A stretch of DNA of 64,000 bases from Janthinobacterium sp. (lineage in GTDB: Bacteria > Pseudomonadota > Gammaproteobacteria > Burkholderiales > Chitinibacteraceae): NCBI GenBank assembly GCA_025360045.1, contig JANYCY010000070.1:62001-126000 (forward strand). The letters run 5' to 3'. Below the pieces are notes generated by a model that saw only the letters and a list, made by a program, of their open reading frames with translations, had not been told where the DNA came from and searched no databases. The translations under genes were made by a program, and so were the position numbers. Shown here one piece after another: positions 19,636-28,528 of this stretch (positions within the stretch are counted from its first letter, which is position 1; every line of letters begins with the position of its first letter).

Positions 19636-19720
19636 AGAGCTAAATCTTGAACCCTCGATGCCACCGAGAGCACAGAGAAAACGTGAGATTCGATGATTTT
19701 CTCTTTCAAGGTTTAGCTCT
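19636..19720. repeat. Palindromic element between tonB and exbB
   Basis: AGAGCTAAATCTTGAA (19636-19651) pairs with TTCAAGGTTTAGCTCT (19705-19720), and the inner GAGAAAAC/GATTTTCTC words also pair. It resembles the element at 3438-3558 in internal words (CACAGAGAAAA...TTTTCTCT). It could alter the expression ratio of tonB and exbB. Confidence 0.65.
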
Positions 19721-19775
19721 CCCATTACGATCAGGACAACATTTATAAGGGCTCAGGGATGCGAGCAAAACGCTC

Positions 19776-20456
19776 TTAAATCACAAAATCAACCGGCACC
19801 ATGGCACTCATCACAATCGCTATATCGCCACGGCGAGCCGGTACAAACTTCCAACGCTCGACTGCTTTTTTTGCAGCATCATCCAAGCGGCGATAGCCAC
19901 TGCTGCGGGCTAATTCTACTTCCAAAGGCAAACCTGCCTCGCTGACTTTTACCCGCAACATGACACGGCCCTTTTCGCCCAAAGCCATAGACTGCGGGGG
20001 GTAAGAGGGGCGAGGATTGGCTAAATAGCTGGCATTAAATAGGGGCGGCGTTTCTACCGGTATTTCGTCCGAAACTTGCTTACTGGCTTTGCTACCTGCG
20101 TTAGAGGGAGCGGGCGCAGCCTCGGCCGGAGCGGCCGTCGGCGCGGCCGCCGCCATCTGCCCCAGTGCAGCTTGCACGGGTACCTTAGCGATTTCGGGTG
20201 TTTTGCTGACTGCCGTCTTCGCAATAGCAGGCTTCACGGGCTGGGGCTTAATCACCGGCTGTGGTTTTGCCTGCGGTTTACTTTGCGGCTGTTTTGGCAC
20301 TTCTTCCCCCATCGGCATGGGAGCAGGTGCAAGCAACATCACCACTTGCTCTGTCTTTGATGCTGGAGTCGACATCGTCGTCAAGCCATAAAGCAGTGCA
20401 GAATGACCAAGCAGCGCAGCAATAACAATGAGTGTTCGATTGATAATCATTCTCAC
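19776..20456 (-). CDS. tonB: Energy transducer TonB
   Basis: 226 residues: N-terminal anchor helix (RTLIVIAALLGHSALLYGL), a Pro/Lys-rich periplasm-spanning linker (QPQSKPQAKPQPVIKPQPVK), then an Ala-rich stretch and a C-terminal TonB domain (PPLFNASYLANPRPSYPPQS; GRVMLRVKVSEAG; SSGYRRLDDAAKKAVERWKF). It carries energy from ExbBD to outer-membrane receptors. The start is either GTG 20456 or ATG 20450; a Fur-box-like sequence overlaps this start. It heads the tonB-exbB-exbD-receptor-piuC cluster. Confidence 0.93.
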   Translation of the reverse strand: MRMIINRTLIVIAALLGHSALLYGLTTMSTPASKTEQVVMLLAPAPMPMGEEVPKQPQSKPQAKPQPVIKPQPVKPAIAKTAVSKTPEIAKVPVQAALGQMAAAAPTAAPAEAAPAPSNAGSKASKQVSDEIPVETPPLFNASYLANPRPSYPPQSMALGEKGRVMLRVKVSEAGLPLEVELARSSGYRRLDDAAKKAVERWKFVPARRGDIAIVMSAMVPVDFVI

Positions 20457-20480
20457 ATCATAAACGAGAATAATTCTTCT
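20440..20480 (-). promoter_or_regulatory. Putative Fur box(es) at the tonB start
   Basis: GATAATCATTCTC (20442-20454) matches most of the Fur core GATAATNATTATC, and a second palindromic AT-rich word GAGAATAATTCTT follows at about 20469. Overlap with the start codon would allow iron-dependent repression. The site is read by eye, not scored. Confidence 0.6.
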
Positions 20481-20695
20481 TTCAAGTAATGTTTACTTTC
20501 CATTGCAGGTAAAACCACAAGCGAGGCAATCCGCATGAAGGGCTTGCTTCATCTGCAAATAGACAAAAAACAGACAATTCCCAGCCTCATTTCACACCAT
20601 AGCTACATCTTCACTACGCCAGCACTCTGGGCTTTTTCCTGCAAATCCCTTACATTCAAGCTTAATCTGTCAGCCACTTTAGCAAAGAGCCCAAT

Positions 20696-21319
20696 ATGAG
20701 TATTGCCACTATTTTCAACGGCGCCGCCCTCTCTGCCAGCCTCATCATGGCCATTGGTGCACAAAATACCTTTGTATTAAGACAAGGCTTGACGAGGCAG
20801 CACGTGTTTTTAACCGCGCTGATTTGCTCGCTTTGTGATTTAGTTTTGATGTCGATTGGTGTGGCCGGCATGGGACACGCTTTAAATACCATGCCCAACT
20901 TACAACGCTGGATGGCGGTATTTGGCACAATCTTTGTGCTTTGGTATGGATTTAATGCTTTCAAAAAAGCCCTACACCCTGATGTCTTAGGGGACGATCA
21001 CCGTGAACGCGCTTTTAGCACCCCAAGCAAAGTGCTTTTAGCGGGGCTGGCCTTTTCCCTACTCAACCCACACGCCTTGCTCGATACCGTGGTGTTAGTA
21101 GGCTCGATTGGCGCACAGCAAGCGCCCCAAGAGCGGCCATTTTTTGTAATGGGCGCGGTTGGCTTTTCGTTTATATGGTTTTTTTCATTAGCCTATGGCT
21201 CAAGTAAGCTCAGCCATTTATTTAGCAAGCCTTTGGCATGGCGGATTTTGGATATCTTGATTGGCTTAATGATGCTCGCCATTGCTTATTCTCTGATTAA
21301 AATGACCGATTTTGTGTAG
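20696..21319 (+). CDS. LysE/ArgO family amino-acid exporter
   Basis: 207 residues with about six hydrophobic segments, the usual LysE length. The N-terminal motif MAIGAQNTFVLRQGL and the central SLLNPHALLDTVVLVG are signatures of the LysE/ArgO branch, inner-membrane exporters of basic amino acids. Whether Lys, Arg or something else is exported cannot be told. It is monocistronic and followed by a strong terminator. No LysG/ArgP regulator gene is adjacent. Confidence 0.9.
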   Translation: MSIATIFNGAALSASLIMAIGAQNTFVLRQGLTRQHVFLTALICSLCDLVLMSIGVAGMGHALNTMPNLQRWMAVFGTIFVLWYGFNAFKKALHPDVLGDDHRERAFSTPSKVLLAGLAFSLLNPHALLDTVVLVGSIGAQQAPQERPFFVMGAVGFSFIWFFSLAYGSSKLSHLFSKPLAWRILDILIGLMMLAIAYSLIKMTDFV

Positions 21320-21328
21320 TCTATGCAT

Positions 21329-21376
21329 TAAAAAAAGGGTGCTGCTCAAAAATTAAGCAGCACCCCTTAGGCTTTT
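21329..21376. terminator. Bidirectional rho-independent terminator
   Basis: GGGTGCTGCT (21337-21346) pairs perfectly with AGCAGCACCC (21356-21365). An A-run on the left (21329-21336) gives a T-run for minus-strand transcripts, and a shorter T-run lies about 8 bases past the stem on the right. It serves the LysE gene and probably nothing from the minus strand, since the cyclase stop at 21430 lies on its right. Confidence 0.85.
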
Positions 21377-21429
21377 TCGGATCAATACCTTAACTGACTT
21401 ATCCACAATTCACACACCCCGCTATCCCC

Positions 21430-24147
21430 TTATTTTGTGAGGCGATTATTCCCCGCCACAAAATAGCGATTTCTCCCTAAATGCTTAGCCTGATACAACG
21501 CTTGGTCGGCAGCCTCCACTAGGCAATAGGGATCCACGCCCTGCAGCGGTGGCAGCGCCGCAATACCTGCGCTCAGCGTCACCACCTTGGCCGCATCGGA
21601 GGTTTGATGCACGATGGCCAAATTACGCACCTGATTAAGCACTTCTTCCACCACCAATACCGCCCCTTGCTGATCGGTAGCCGGCAAAATTAAAACAAAC
21701 TCTTCCCCGCCATAACGCGCCACAAAATCACCAGGCCTATGCAAAGCGGACACCATGGCCGTCGCCACACGTTTTAAGCACTCATCCCCCGCCTGATGAC
21801 CAAAATGATCGTTATAGCGCTTAAAGAAATCGACATCGAGCATCACCAAGGCCAAAGTTTTGCCATCCCTCGCCGCCCTTGCCCACTCCTGCATTAAGGT
21901 TTGATCAAATAAACGCCGATTAGCCAGCCCCGTTAAGCCATCCATATGCGCCAACCGAGATAACTCTAGATTGGCCAAGGTAAGCTGCTCATGATTAACA
22001 CTCAGACTAGCCTGTACCGCCTCCAGCTCCTCAATGGTTTCTTGCATTTTCTCTTCATCAATTTTGTGCTGAGTTAAGTCATGCAAAGTGGCGATATAGA
22101 CACGCTCACCATCAACCTCTACCACGGTAAGGGCCATATCCATAGCCACCTCATTGCCCGCCTTATTGATCGCAAGCACCTCACTCACTTGTCCGGTGTC
22201 TACCCCTAAACGCTCAGACAGCTCCTTCGCCACACCACGTTTTGAGTCGATATCCCCCAATAAAGGAAATAAGATGCTTAATGGCTCCCCCACCAAATCA
22301 TCATAAGCAAACACCCGCAGCGCCGCAGGATTAGCATCCCGAATCACCCCGTCAAACCCCATTGAGAGGATACAATCATGCAAGCTATCTAATATGGCCG
22401 ATATACGATATTCGCTTTGCTGCAATTTAATTTCGGCTTGTTTACGCACACTAACATCATTCGCAATCCCCATATAGCCGGTAATTTCACCCTGCTGATC
22501 ACGCACCACATTCATCGTTAATTCAACCGGAAAAACATGCCCATCTCGGTGCTGATAAATCCAATCACTTTGAATAAAACGCATGGCTTGTAGTGAGAAA
22601 ACATCTAAATCAGGATTTATCTCTGCTCCGATACTGGCCATAAATTCAGCAACCAAAGGCAATGCGCTTTTTGATTGATGAAATAATGCGGGCGTTTCCT
22701 GATCAATCAATTCGCCAGCCTGATAACCCAACATCAGCTCAGCAGCACGATTAAATAATCGAATGGTGTGATTTAAATCAGTTACGATAATCGCAGAGCC
22801 TGCTGAATCTAGAATAGCCTGCTGTAAACTACTAAAGGTTGCCATTGCTAAAGCCGTTTTCTTTCGCTGGCTAATATCACTAATGGTAAATACTACACCA
22901 GTAGAGACTGCAACAATTTGAATCTGCAGCCAAGTCCCTTCATAATAAGGGTTAATATTTTCTTCTTCCCCAAGAAAAGATTTTTTACTGGTAAATACCT
23001 CGCAACATAGATCATAAAAATGATCGCTGTTGATTTCTTTTAATTTCTCACTCAAAAAACTATTAGGCATTTCATTTTCATGCAAATGTAAAAAATCAAA
23101 GCCATTTGAATTTACTTCCACAATCAAAAAGTCAATGATATTCCAACCTTTGTCTTTCATAACTTCTAAAACATAAATAGCATCCAAACTCGATTGCGTC
23201 GCCACCTTAAATAATTCTTCACTACGAGATAAAGCTAATTCAGTTTGAGCAGATAAGGTCACATCATGCAGTACATTAACCGCACCGATCTGCTCACCCA
23301 CGGAATTAAATTGCGGGCTAAATGATAAATCAAACACGCGTGTTTGATCACCCTGCCCTTGTAATGTACTACGCACCACAAAAGACTCACCCTGTAAAAC
23401 ACGGCCCCAAAAAGTAATTAAATTAGAACGATCGTCAACTGAGTTTAATTCATATTGTAAAAAGCAATCTTTTTTGGCTACATGGATATGGTATAAATCA
23501 TAAAAAAACGCAGCATATCCTTGATTAAATACGGTGAAGTTAAATTTCATGTCCATTGCTGCAATAGGATCATTGGAGCTACTCAAAATACTTTCCAATT
23601 CTTCCTTAATTTGCTTTTGCTCAGCCAGCAAGGTAGCCATTTGTATTTCTTGTTGTTTTAACTCATTTAAATCAACAAGTAATAATTGAAAAGACACATC
23701 AGAAAAATCATGCATCGGTAACATCACCGAAGCCACCCAGCTCATTTGCCCATCGGCTCGCAATAGCCGATACTCCACATTCAATAAAACCCCTGACTGC
23801 ATTGCTTTTTGTGCCGCCAAAACACGATTTTTGTCCTCTGGATGGATTGTCGCCAGCCAACCATCCCCCAGCAACTCTTGCAAAGTTGCACCTGAACAAG
23901 CCTGCCATTTTTGATTGGCATAGCAGCATCGAGCAGCTTGATCAAAAAGCAAAACCCCCATAGGGAAAGTATCAAAGATGGCCGTCGTACAGGTAGGTTT
24001 TCTTTTTTGGCGAAAAAGCAAAAACATTACACCAAACAAAACATACGCAAACCAATGCGTACAGCCAAAAATAGCCAACAACAGGAGTGAAAGCAGCCCC
24101 AGCCCATCCCGCCAATCAAAGCACCTAAAATAATGAGTCGCTCGCAC
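21430..24147 (-). CDS. Membrane-associated multi-PAS diguanylate cyclase
   Basis: 905 residues from GTG 24147, with GGTGGGG upstream. Two N-terminal membrane segments (residues 14-45) precede about five PAS modules (AIFDTFPMGVLLFDQ; ILSSSNDPIAAMDMKF; SLQQAILDSAGSAIIVTDL; ISAILDSLHDCILSMGF) with PAC-type joins such as GYMGIANDVSVRKQAE, then a GGDEF domain. The active-site motif is GGEEF at 813-817, and RPGD nine residues before it is the product-inhibition I-site, so it should make c-di-GMP and be feedback-controlled. No EAL domain is present. The signal is unknown. It has no operon partner. Confidence 0.92.
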   Translation of the reverse strand: MRATHYFRCFDWRDGLGLLSLLLLAIFGCTHWFAYVLFGVMFLLFRQKRKPTCTTAIFDTFPMGVLLFDQAARCCYANQKWQACSGATLQELLGDGWLATIHPEDKNRVLAAQKAMQSGVLLNVEYRLLRADGQMSWVASVMLPMHDFSDVSFQLLLVDLNELKQQEIQMATLLAEQKQIKEELESILSSSNDPIAAMDMKFNFTVFNQGYAAFFYDLYHIHVAKKDCFLQYELNSVDDRSNLITFWGRVLQGESFVVRSTLQGQGDQTRVFDLSFSPQFNSVGEQIGAVNVLHDVTLSAQTELALSRSEELFKVATQSSLDAIYVLEVMKDKGWNIIDFLIVEVNSNGFDFLHLHENEMPNSFLSEKLKEINSDHFYDLCCEVFTSKKSFLGEEENINPYYEGTWLQIQIVAVSTGVVFTISDISQRKKTALAMATFSSLQQAILDSAGSAIIVTDLNHTIRLFNRAAELMLGYQAGELIDQETPALFHQSKSALPLVAEFMASIGAEINPDLDVFSLQAMRFIQSDWIYQHRDGHVFPVELTMNVVRDQQGEITGYMGIANDVSVRKQAEIKLQQSEYRISAILDSLHDCILSMGFDGVIRDANPAALRVFAYDDLVGEPLSILFPLLGDIDSKRGVAKELSERLGVDTGQVSEVLAINKAGNEVAMDMALTVVEVDGERVYIATLHDLTQHKIDEEKMQETIEELEAVQASLSVNHEQLTLANLELSRLAHMDGLTGLANRRLFDQTLMQEWARAARDGKTLALVMLDVDFFKRYNDHFGHQAGDECLKRVATAMVSALHRPGDFVARYGGEEFVLILPATDQQGAVLVVEEVLNQVRNLAIVHQTSDAAKVVTLSAGIAALPPLQGVDPYCLVEAADQALYQAKHLGRNRYFVAGNNRLTK

Positions 24148-24577
24148 TTCAACCCCACCATCTAAAAAGCACCCACACGTAGCAGCACCGCCTTCCTTCG
24201 CACCAGTCGGCTTTCATTAGTAAAATCAGCAGCTACTCTTTATGTCAGTATAGATAAGTAAATCAAATAACATTGCATGCTCTTTAGCGACTTATTTATA
24301 TGTTTGTTCGTAAGAAAAATTCACAATCTCTTGGCAAAATTTCAAAAATACGCGGTGATTGATGGCAATTTTTGTGAATGACACTGTATTTTTTACGCAA
24401 AGAAATATTTTCACACTTGCGCTAAGCCTTGGATTTTATAGGGAGCGCTGCGTTGACTAACAACAATTCCAGCCCACTCGGGCAGAAATCCAGCAGAAAG
24501 CTTGCACTGACAGGTTTCCTGCAACTTCATCGTTACGTTAGAATAGCCCTTTGTGTTAATGACTGGATTACAGGCTC
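24148..24577. other. Intergenic region upstream of dapA and the cyclase gene
   Basis: About 430 bp between divergent genes. The left half is AT-rich, while the part after about 24450 is mixed. TAGAAT at 24539-24544 could be the -10 of the dapA promoter, but the -35 at the right spacing (TTCCTG) is poor. No hairpin or RNA gene was seen. Confidence 0.35.
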
Positions 24578-25456
24578 ATGTTGACAGGTAGTCTGGTGGC
24601 GATTGTCACCCCCATGTTCGAGGACGGAAGCCTCGATTTCGCGAGCCTTAGAAAACTCGTCGACTGGCATATCGAACAAGGTACCGACGGCATTGTTGCC
24701 GTAGGGACTACGGGAGAGTCGCCGACGGTTGATGTAGACGAGCATATTGAAATTGTGCGTGTGGTTGTTGAACAAGTCGCTGGCCGTGTGCCGGTGATCG
24801 CAGGTACAGGTGCCAACTCAACACGTGAAGCAATCAATTTGTCACTGCGAGCGAAAGCCGCTGGTGCTAATTTTGGTCTTTCCGTGGTGCCCTACTACAA
24901 CCGCCCTACGCAAGAAGGCATGTTTCAGCACTTTAAAGCCATTGCTGAGCAAAGCGAATTGCCGACCATTTTATATAATGTGCCTGGCCGTACCGTGGCT
25001 GATTTATCTAATGACACCGCATTGCGCCTTGCAGAATTGCCCTTTATCGTCGGCATTAAAGACGCCACGGGCAATCTAGAACGCGCTGCCGATTTAGTTA
25101 AACGTGCACCAAAAGACTTTGCGCTTTACACTGGCGACGATGCATCAGCGATGGCCTTTATGCTGATTGGTGGGCACGGCGTCATTACCGTGACAGGCAA
25201 TATCGCCCCGCAGCAAATGCATATCATGTGCAAAAAAGCCATTGCTGGCGATGCAGCAGGCGCTCGTAAAATAAACGATCCGCTACAAGACTTGCACAAG
25301 CACTTATTTATTGAAGCAAATCCTATTCCTGTGAAGTGGGCTGTAGAGCAGCTTGGTTTTATCCAAGCTGGCATTCGTCTGCCCCTTACCTCCCTTTCAC
25401 AAGGCGCACAAGCCGTGGTTGCAGATGCCATGGCCGCAGCCGGACTGACCCACTGA
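24578..25456 (+). CDS. dapA: 4-hydroxy-tetrahydrodipicolinate synthase
   Basis: 292 residues, the standard length. It condenses pyruvate with aspartate semialdehyde in lysine and diaminopimelate synthesis. Schiff-base Lys161 lies in GIKDATG, Tyr133 in ILYNVPGR, and Thr44-Thr45 in GTTGES: the full catalytic set. It is followed after 13 bp by bamC, the classic dapA-bamC order of beta- and gammaproteobacteria. Confidence 0.97.
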   Translation: MLTGSLVAIVTPMFEDGSLDFASLRKLVDWHIEQGTDGIVAVGTTGESPTVDVDEHIEIVRVVVEQVAGRVPVIAGTGANSTREAINLSLRAKAAGANFGLSVVPYYNRPTQEGMFQHFKAIAEQSELPTILYNVPGRTVADLSNDTALRLAELPFIVGIKDATGNLERAADLVKRAPKDFALYTGDDASAMAFMLIGGHGVITVTGNIAPQQMHIMCKKAIAGDAAGARKINDPLQDLHKHLFIEANPIPVKWAVEQLGFIQAGIRLPLTSLSQGAQAVVADAMAAAGLTH

Positions 25457-25469
25457 GAAGATGCCAATA

Positions 25470-26612
25470 ATGCGCCAGATGAAAAAATCCTCAACACTGC
25501 TTGCCATGGGCCTGTGCATTGCCATGGCGGGCTGCACCACAGATCAACTGTTACTGCAAAAGAAAGTAGATTACCGCAGTGGCAGTGACAATATTGGCAA
25601 AAACAATTTAGAACTACCGCCAGAACTCACCGCGCCTGCCAGCAACAACCACTTCAATGTGCAGCAAAACACCGTACTCAACAGCGTAGCACCGACCAAT
25701 GCCAGCTCGACTCAAGCTGTTTTGGCCGAGGGTAGCCGCGCCAAAATCGTTCAAGCAGGCAATCAACGCTGGTTAGTCGTCAAGGGCGATCCTGAAAAAC
25801 TATGGCCAGAAATCCATGAATTTTGGCTAGACAACGGCTTTTTGCTGACGCTGGATAATCCTGCTATCGGCATTATGGAAACAGACTGGCTGGAAAACCG
25901 CGCCAAGCTGCCAAAAGACTTAGTGACACGGATGCTTTCTAAAATCTCCGATCGCATTTTGTCGACTGGTGAATTGGATCGCTACCGCACCCGCGTAGAG
26001 CGCGGCAGCGAGCCTGGCACCAGCGAGATTTACATCTCACATCGCGGCATGATGGAGGTGTACAGCAAAGATGGCAGCAGTGACTCCGCTGCGGCATTAA
26101 GCAAAAACAGCGACAACACCAAAACTGTTTGGACGCCTAAAAAGCCAGATCCTGAGATGGAAGTTGAAATGCTTTCTCTCTTGCTGCAACGCTTTGGTCT
26201 AGATCAAGAAACCGCACAAGCCGTAGTGGCTAAGCCTTATCAAGCGCCAGCCGCCGCCAGCCTGATCGACAATGGCAAAGCACTGACGATTGCGGATAAT
26301 TTTGATCGTGCTTGGCGACGTGTTGGCTTGGCGCTAGATCGCTCAGGCTATGTGGTTTATGACCGCGATCGCAGCAAGGGCGTTTATATGATTCGCCGGG
26401 CAGACACTGATATCGTCGGCGAAGACAATAGCAGCATCTTCAGCAAACTGGCCTTCTGGAAGAAAGACGCCACGCCAGAACAAAAACAAGCCAGCGAATA
26501 CGAAATTCACTTAACAGAAGGCCTCAAGCAAACTAAGCTAACGGTTACTTCTAAAAACAAGAGCGATGACAACAGCAAGATTCTTTCTGCTCTGCTGAAT
26601 GAATTGAAGTAA
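25470..26612 (+). CDS. bamC: Outer membrane assembly lipoprotein BamC (NlpB)
   Basis: About 380 residues. The lipobox AMAGC (Cys22) follows the signal, so the protein is an outer-membrane lipoprotein of the beta-barrel assembly machine. The unstructured N-terminal part (DYRSGSDNIGKNNLELPPEL) is the segment that binds BamD in E. coli; two helix-grip domains follow (WLVVKGDPEKLWPEIHEFW; FDRAWRRVGLALDRSGYVV). ATG 25470 was chosen because GAGAAG lies 9 bases before it; the in-frame ATG at 25461 touches that site. It is likely co-transcribed with dapA. Confidence 0.93.
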   Translation: MRQMKKSSTLLAMGLCIAMAGCTTDQLLLQKKVDYRSGSDNIGKNNLELPPELTAPASNNHFNVQQNTVLNSVAPTNASSTQAVLAEGSRAKIVQAGNQRWLVVKGDPEKLWPEIHEFWLDNGFLLTLDNPAIGIMETDWLENRAKLPKDLVTRMLSKISDRILSTGELDRYRTRVERGSEPGTSEIYISHRGMMEVYSKDGSSDSAAALSKNSDNTKTVWTPKKPDPEMEVEMLSLLLQRFGLDQETAQAVVAKPYQAPAAASLIDNGKALTIADNFDRAWRRVGLALDRSGYVVYDRDRSKGVYMIRRADTDIVGEDNSSIFSKLAFWKKDATPEQKQASEYEIHLTEGLKQTKLTVTSKNKSDDNSKILSALLNELK

Positions 26613-26614
26613 AC

Positions 26615-26782
26615 CCTGCAGCCTATCTGACTTAGGTGGTCGATGCGAAAAGTCGCATAATCGAGACCAAATTTTGCCGGATTTGCAGCGCCAATAACGC
26701 GTTATTGGTCAAGAATACGGTGGAATTTGGGCCGATTAGGTGATTTTGCAGCCGACTGATCCTAAGTCTGACAGGCTGCCAG
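26615..26782. repeat. 168 bp element with 22 bp inverted ends and nested hairpins
   Basis: CCTGCAGCCTATCTGACTTAGG at the left is mirrored by CCTAAGTCTGACAGGCTGCCAG at the right. Inside lie a small hairpin (TCGATGCGA/TCGCATAATCGA), an imperfect arm pair CAAATTTTGCCG/CGGTGGAATTTG and the perfect 18 bp palindrome CCAATAACGCGTTATTGG. The whole can fold as a branched cruciform. It begins 2 bases after the bamC stop and is followed by a terminator. No second copy is in the window. Confidence 0.7.
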
Positions 26783-26794
26783 CACGCTAAACCC

Positions 26795-26820
26795 ATGCCC
26801 GCTGCTTGCGGGCATTTTTC
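26795..26820 (+). terminator. Rho-independent terminator of the dapA-bamC unit
   Basis: ATGCCCGC (26795-26802) pairs with GCGGGCAT (26808-26815) around a TGCTT loop, followed by TTTTTC. It may end the dapA-bamC transcript after the 168 bp element. Confidence 0.8.
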
Positions 26821-26843
26821 TTTACCTTAAGGCAATACCCGCC

Positions 26844-27059
26844 ATGCTTAATTCAAGACCCGTCCCAAAAGTCATTACCGCCGAGGGCGATCCTCAAGCT
26901 TGCCCAAAATGCGGCTCCAAACCTGAAGTCACCAAAGCCGGATCAAACCGCTGCTGGGTGCAATGCTCTAAATTTGGCAAAAACGGCAATTGCAGCGCCA
27001 TCTCCCAGCAAGGCACCACCAAAAAAGAAGCTATTGCTTTGTGGAATAAGCTGAAATAA
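26844..27059 (+). CDS. Small Lar-like zinc-ribbon protein
   Basis: 71 residues. CPKCGS near residue 20, a second Cys pair (CWVQCS and GNCSA) and the C-terminal KKEAIALWNKLK match the layout of the phage/plasmid Lar (restriction alleviation) zinc-ribbon family, in which a CPFCG ribbon ends in an EAxxxWN helix. No phage genes are nearby, so a role in restriction alleviation is only possible, not shown. It lies between a terminator and the copy 2 MITE-like element. The frame's internal pattern favours a real gene. Confidence 0.65.
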   Translation: MLNSRPVPKVITAEGDPQACPKCGSKPEVTKAGSNRCWVQCSKFGKNGNCSAISQQGTTKKEAIALWNKLK

Positions 27060-27117
27060 ACCAGATTGAGCAATTTGGGTACTTGCCCGCCGGTTTTGAC
27101 ATTTAAATAACGAAAAC

Positions 27118-27479
27118 GGCGGGTTTCATCCCATACGCGCTGATCAAATTGTTTTTCATTAGCAAACAGCGAAAAAACATAGGAACCACGCTCTTCGCAT
27201 AGGGCTTTTTAAAATCCCCTTGAAACACGCCGGAGCGAGGAACAAGTGGGGCGGGGTTTCGGCCAGGGAGCGAGGAACGAGCCAATCCCGCCTGCCGCCG
27301 ACTCAATTGTCCGCAGCGCAGGGGCTTTCGTGTTTCGTGGGGTGGCCTTCTTTGGCTTCGTTTCTTGGCCACACAAGAAAGGAAGGTCCGCGGGACGCCC
27401 GCACCAAAATCAACGTGCCAAAGGCACTAAAAAGATCTTTTTGACTTTGCTTAGCGCACATAGGGTTGCCCCCGCCCCT
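27118..27479. repeat. MITE-like element, copy 2 (inverted relative to copy 1)
   Basis: The ends GGCGGGTTTCATCCCATACG and CATAGGGTTGCCCCCGCCCC are inverted repeats of each other. The interior is the reverse complement of 1367-1733, with long near-identical blocks such as GGTGGCCTTCTTTGGCTTCG. A CCCGCCGGTTTT/AAAACGGCGGG hairpin abuts its left end (27087-27123). Apparent open frames inside are repeat sequence, not genes. Confidence 0.8.
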
Positions 27480-27502
27480 AGCTTTAGCCGTACAATCTCC
27501 CC

Positions 27503-28483
27503 ATGAATACTATCCCTCCATTTGCTAATCTCACGCCCGATTGCGTCATGAACGCCATCGACAGCCTTGGTCTGCCTTGCGACGGCAGGCTGCTGGCGCT
27601 TAACAGCTATGAAAACCGTGTTTATCAGGTTGGCCAAGACGATGGCCCGCCGCTGGTGGCTAAGTTTTATAGGCCAGAGCGCTGGAGCCGCGAAGCGATC
27701 CTCGAAGAGCACGCTTTTACGCTTGAGCTGTTTGAGCGTGAGCTGCCAGTTGTACCGCCGATTATTCATCAGGGCAGCAGCCTGCATAGTTTTGAAGGCT
27801 TTCAATTTGCCATTTTTAATAAACATGGTGGCCGCGCGCCCGAGCTGGAATCGGCGTCAACTTTAGAATGGATGGGGCGCTTTATTGGCCGGATTCATGC
27901 CGTGGGCGCACTCGCACCTTTTGTTCACCGCCCTGCGCTCACTATCGAAACCTTTGGCTCCGGCCCGCGTGATTTTCTGCTTAGCCATGACTTTATCCCC
28001 GCCTCGCTCAAACCCGCATGGGAAAGCTCCGTTGCCCTTGCCCTCGATGGGGTGCGCCGCAGTTTTGATCGGGCAGGTGATGTGGCCAATATCCGCGTGC
28101 ATGGCGATTGCCACATTGGCAATGTGCTGTGGACCGACGCTGGCCCGCATTTTGTAGACTTTGACGACAGCCGCAGCGCACCTGCCGTACAGGATTTATG
28201 GATGCTGCTGTCAGGCGACAGGCAAGAAATGAGCCGCCAGCTGGTGGACGTGCTGATCGGCTACGAAGACTTCTGCGATTTCGACCCGCGAGAGCTGCAC
28301 TTAATTGAAGCGCTGCGCACCCTGCGCCTGATTCACTACTCAGGCTGGCTAGCCCGCCGCTGGCATGATCCGGCCTTTCCTGCTGCTTTTCCTTGGTTTA
28401 ATACCGAACATTATTGGCAAGACCGCATCTTAGAATTACGCGAACAAATCGCCTTGATGGATGAGCCACCGCTAGTGGTTTAA
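27503..28483 (+). CDS. srkA: Stress response kinase A (SrkA/YihE)
   Basis: 326 residues of the aminoglycoside-phosphotransferase-like kinase fold. The N-lobe segment LNSYENRVYQVGQDDG, the catalytic loop VHGDCHIGNVLW and the metal-binding VDFDDSRSAP are all SrkA-typical. The E. coli protein is a cytoplasmic Ser/Thr kinase that counters MazF-type and oxidative or envelope-stress death. In E. coli srkA precedes dsbA; here repeats follow instead. Confidence 0.93.
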   Translation: MNTIPPFANLTPDCVMNAIDSLGLPCDGRLLALNSYENRVYQVGQDDGPPLVAKFYRPERWSREAILEEHAFTLELFERELPVVPPIIHQGSSLHSFEGFQFAIFNKHGGRAPELESASTLEWMGRFIGRIHAVGALAPFVHRPALTIETFGSGPRDFLLSHDFIPASLKPAWESSVALALDGVRRSFDRAGDVANIRVHGDCHIGNVLWTDAGPHFVDFDDSRSAPAVQDLWMLLSGDRQEMSRQLVDVLIGYEDFCDFDPRELHLIEALRTLRLIHYSGWLARRWHDPAFPAAFPWFNTEHYWQDRILELREQIALMDEPPLVV

Positions 28484-28528
28484 AGACCTAGCAAAGCAGA
28501 CGCATGCTTTATGTGCAGGCAGGGTATC

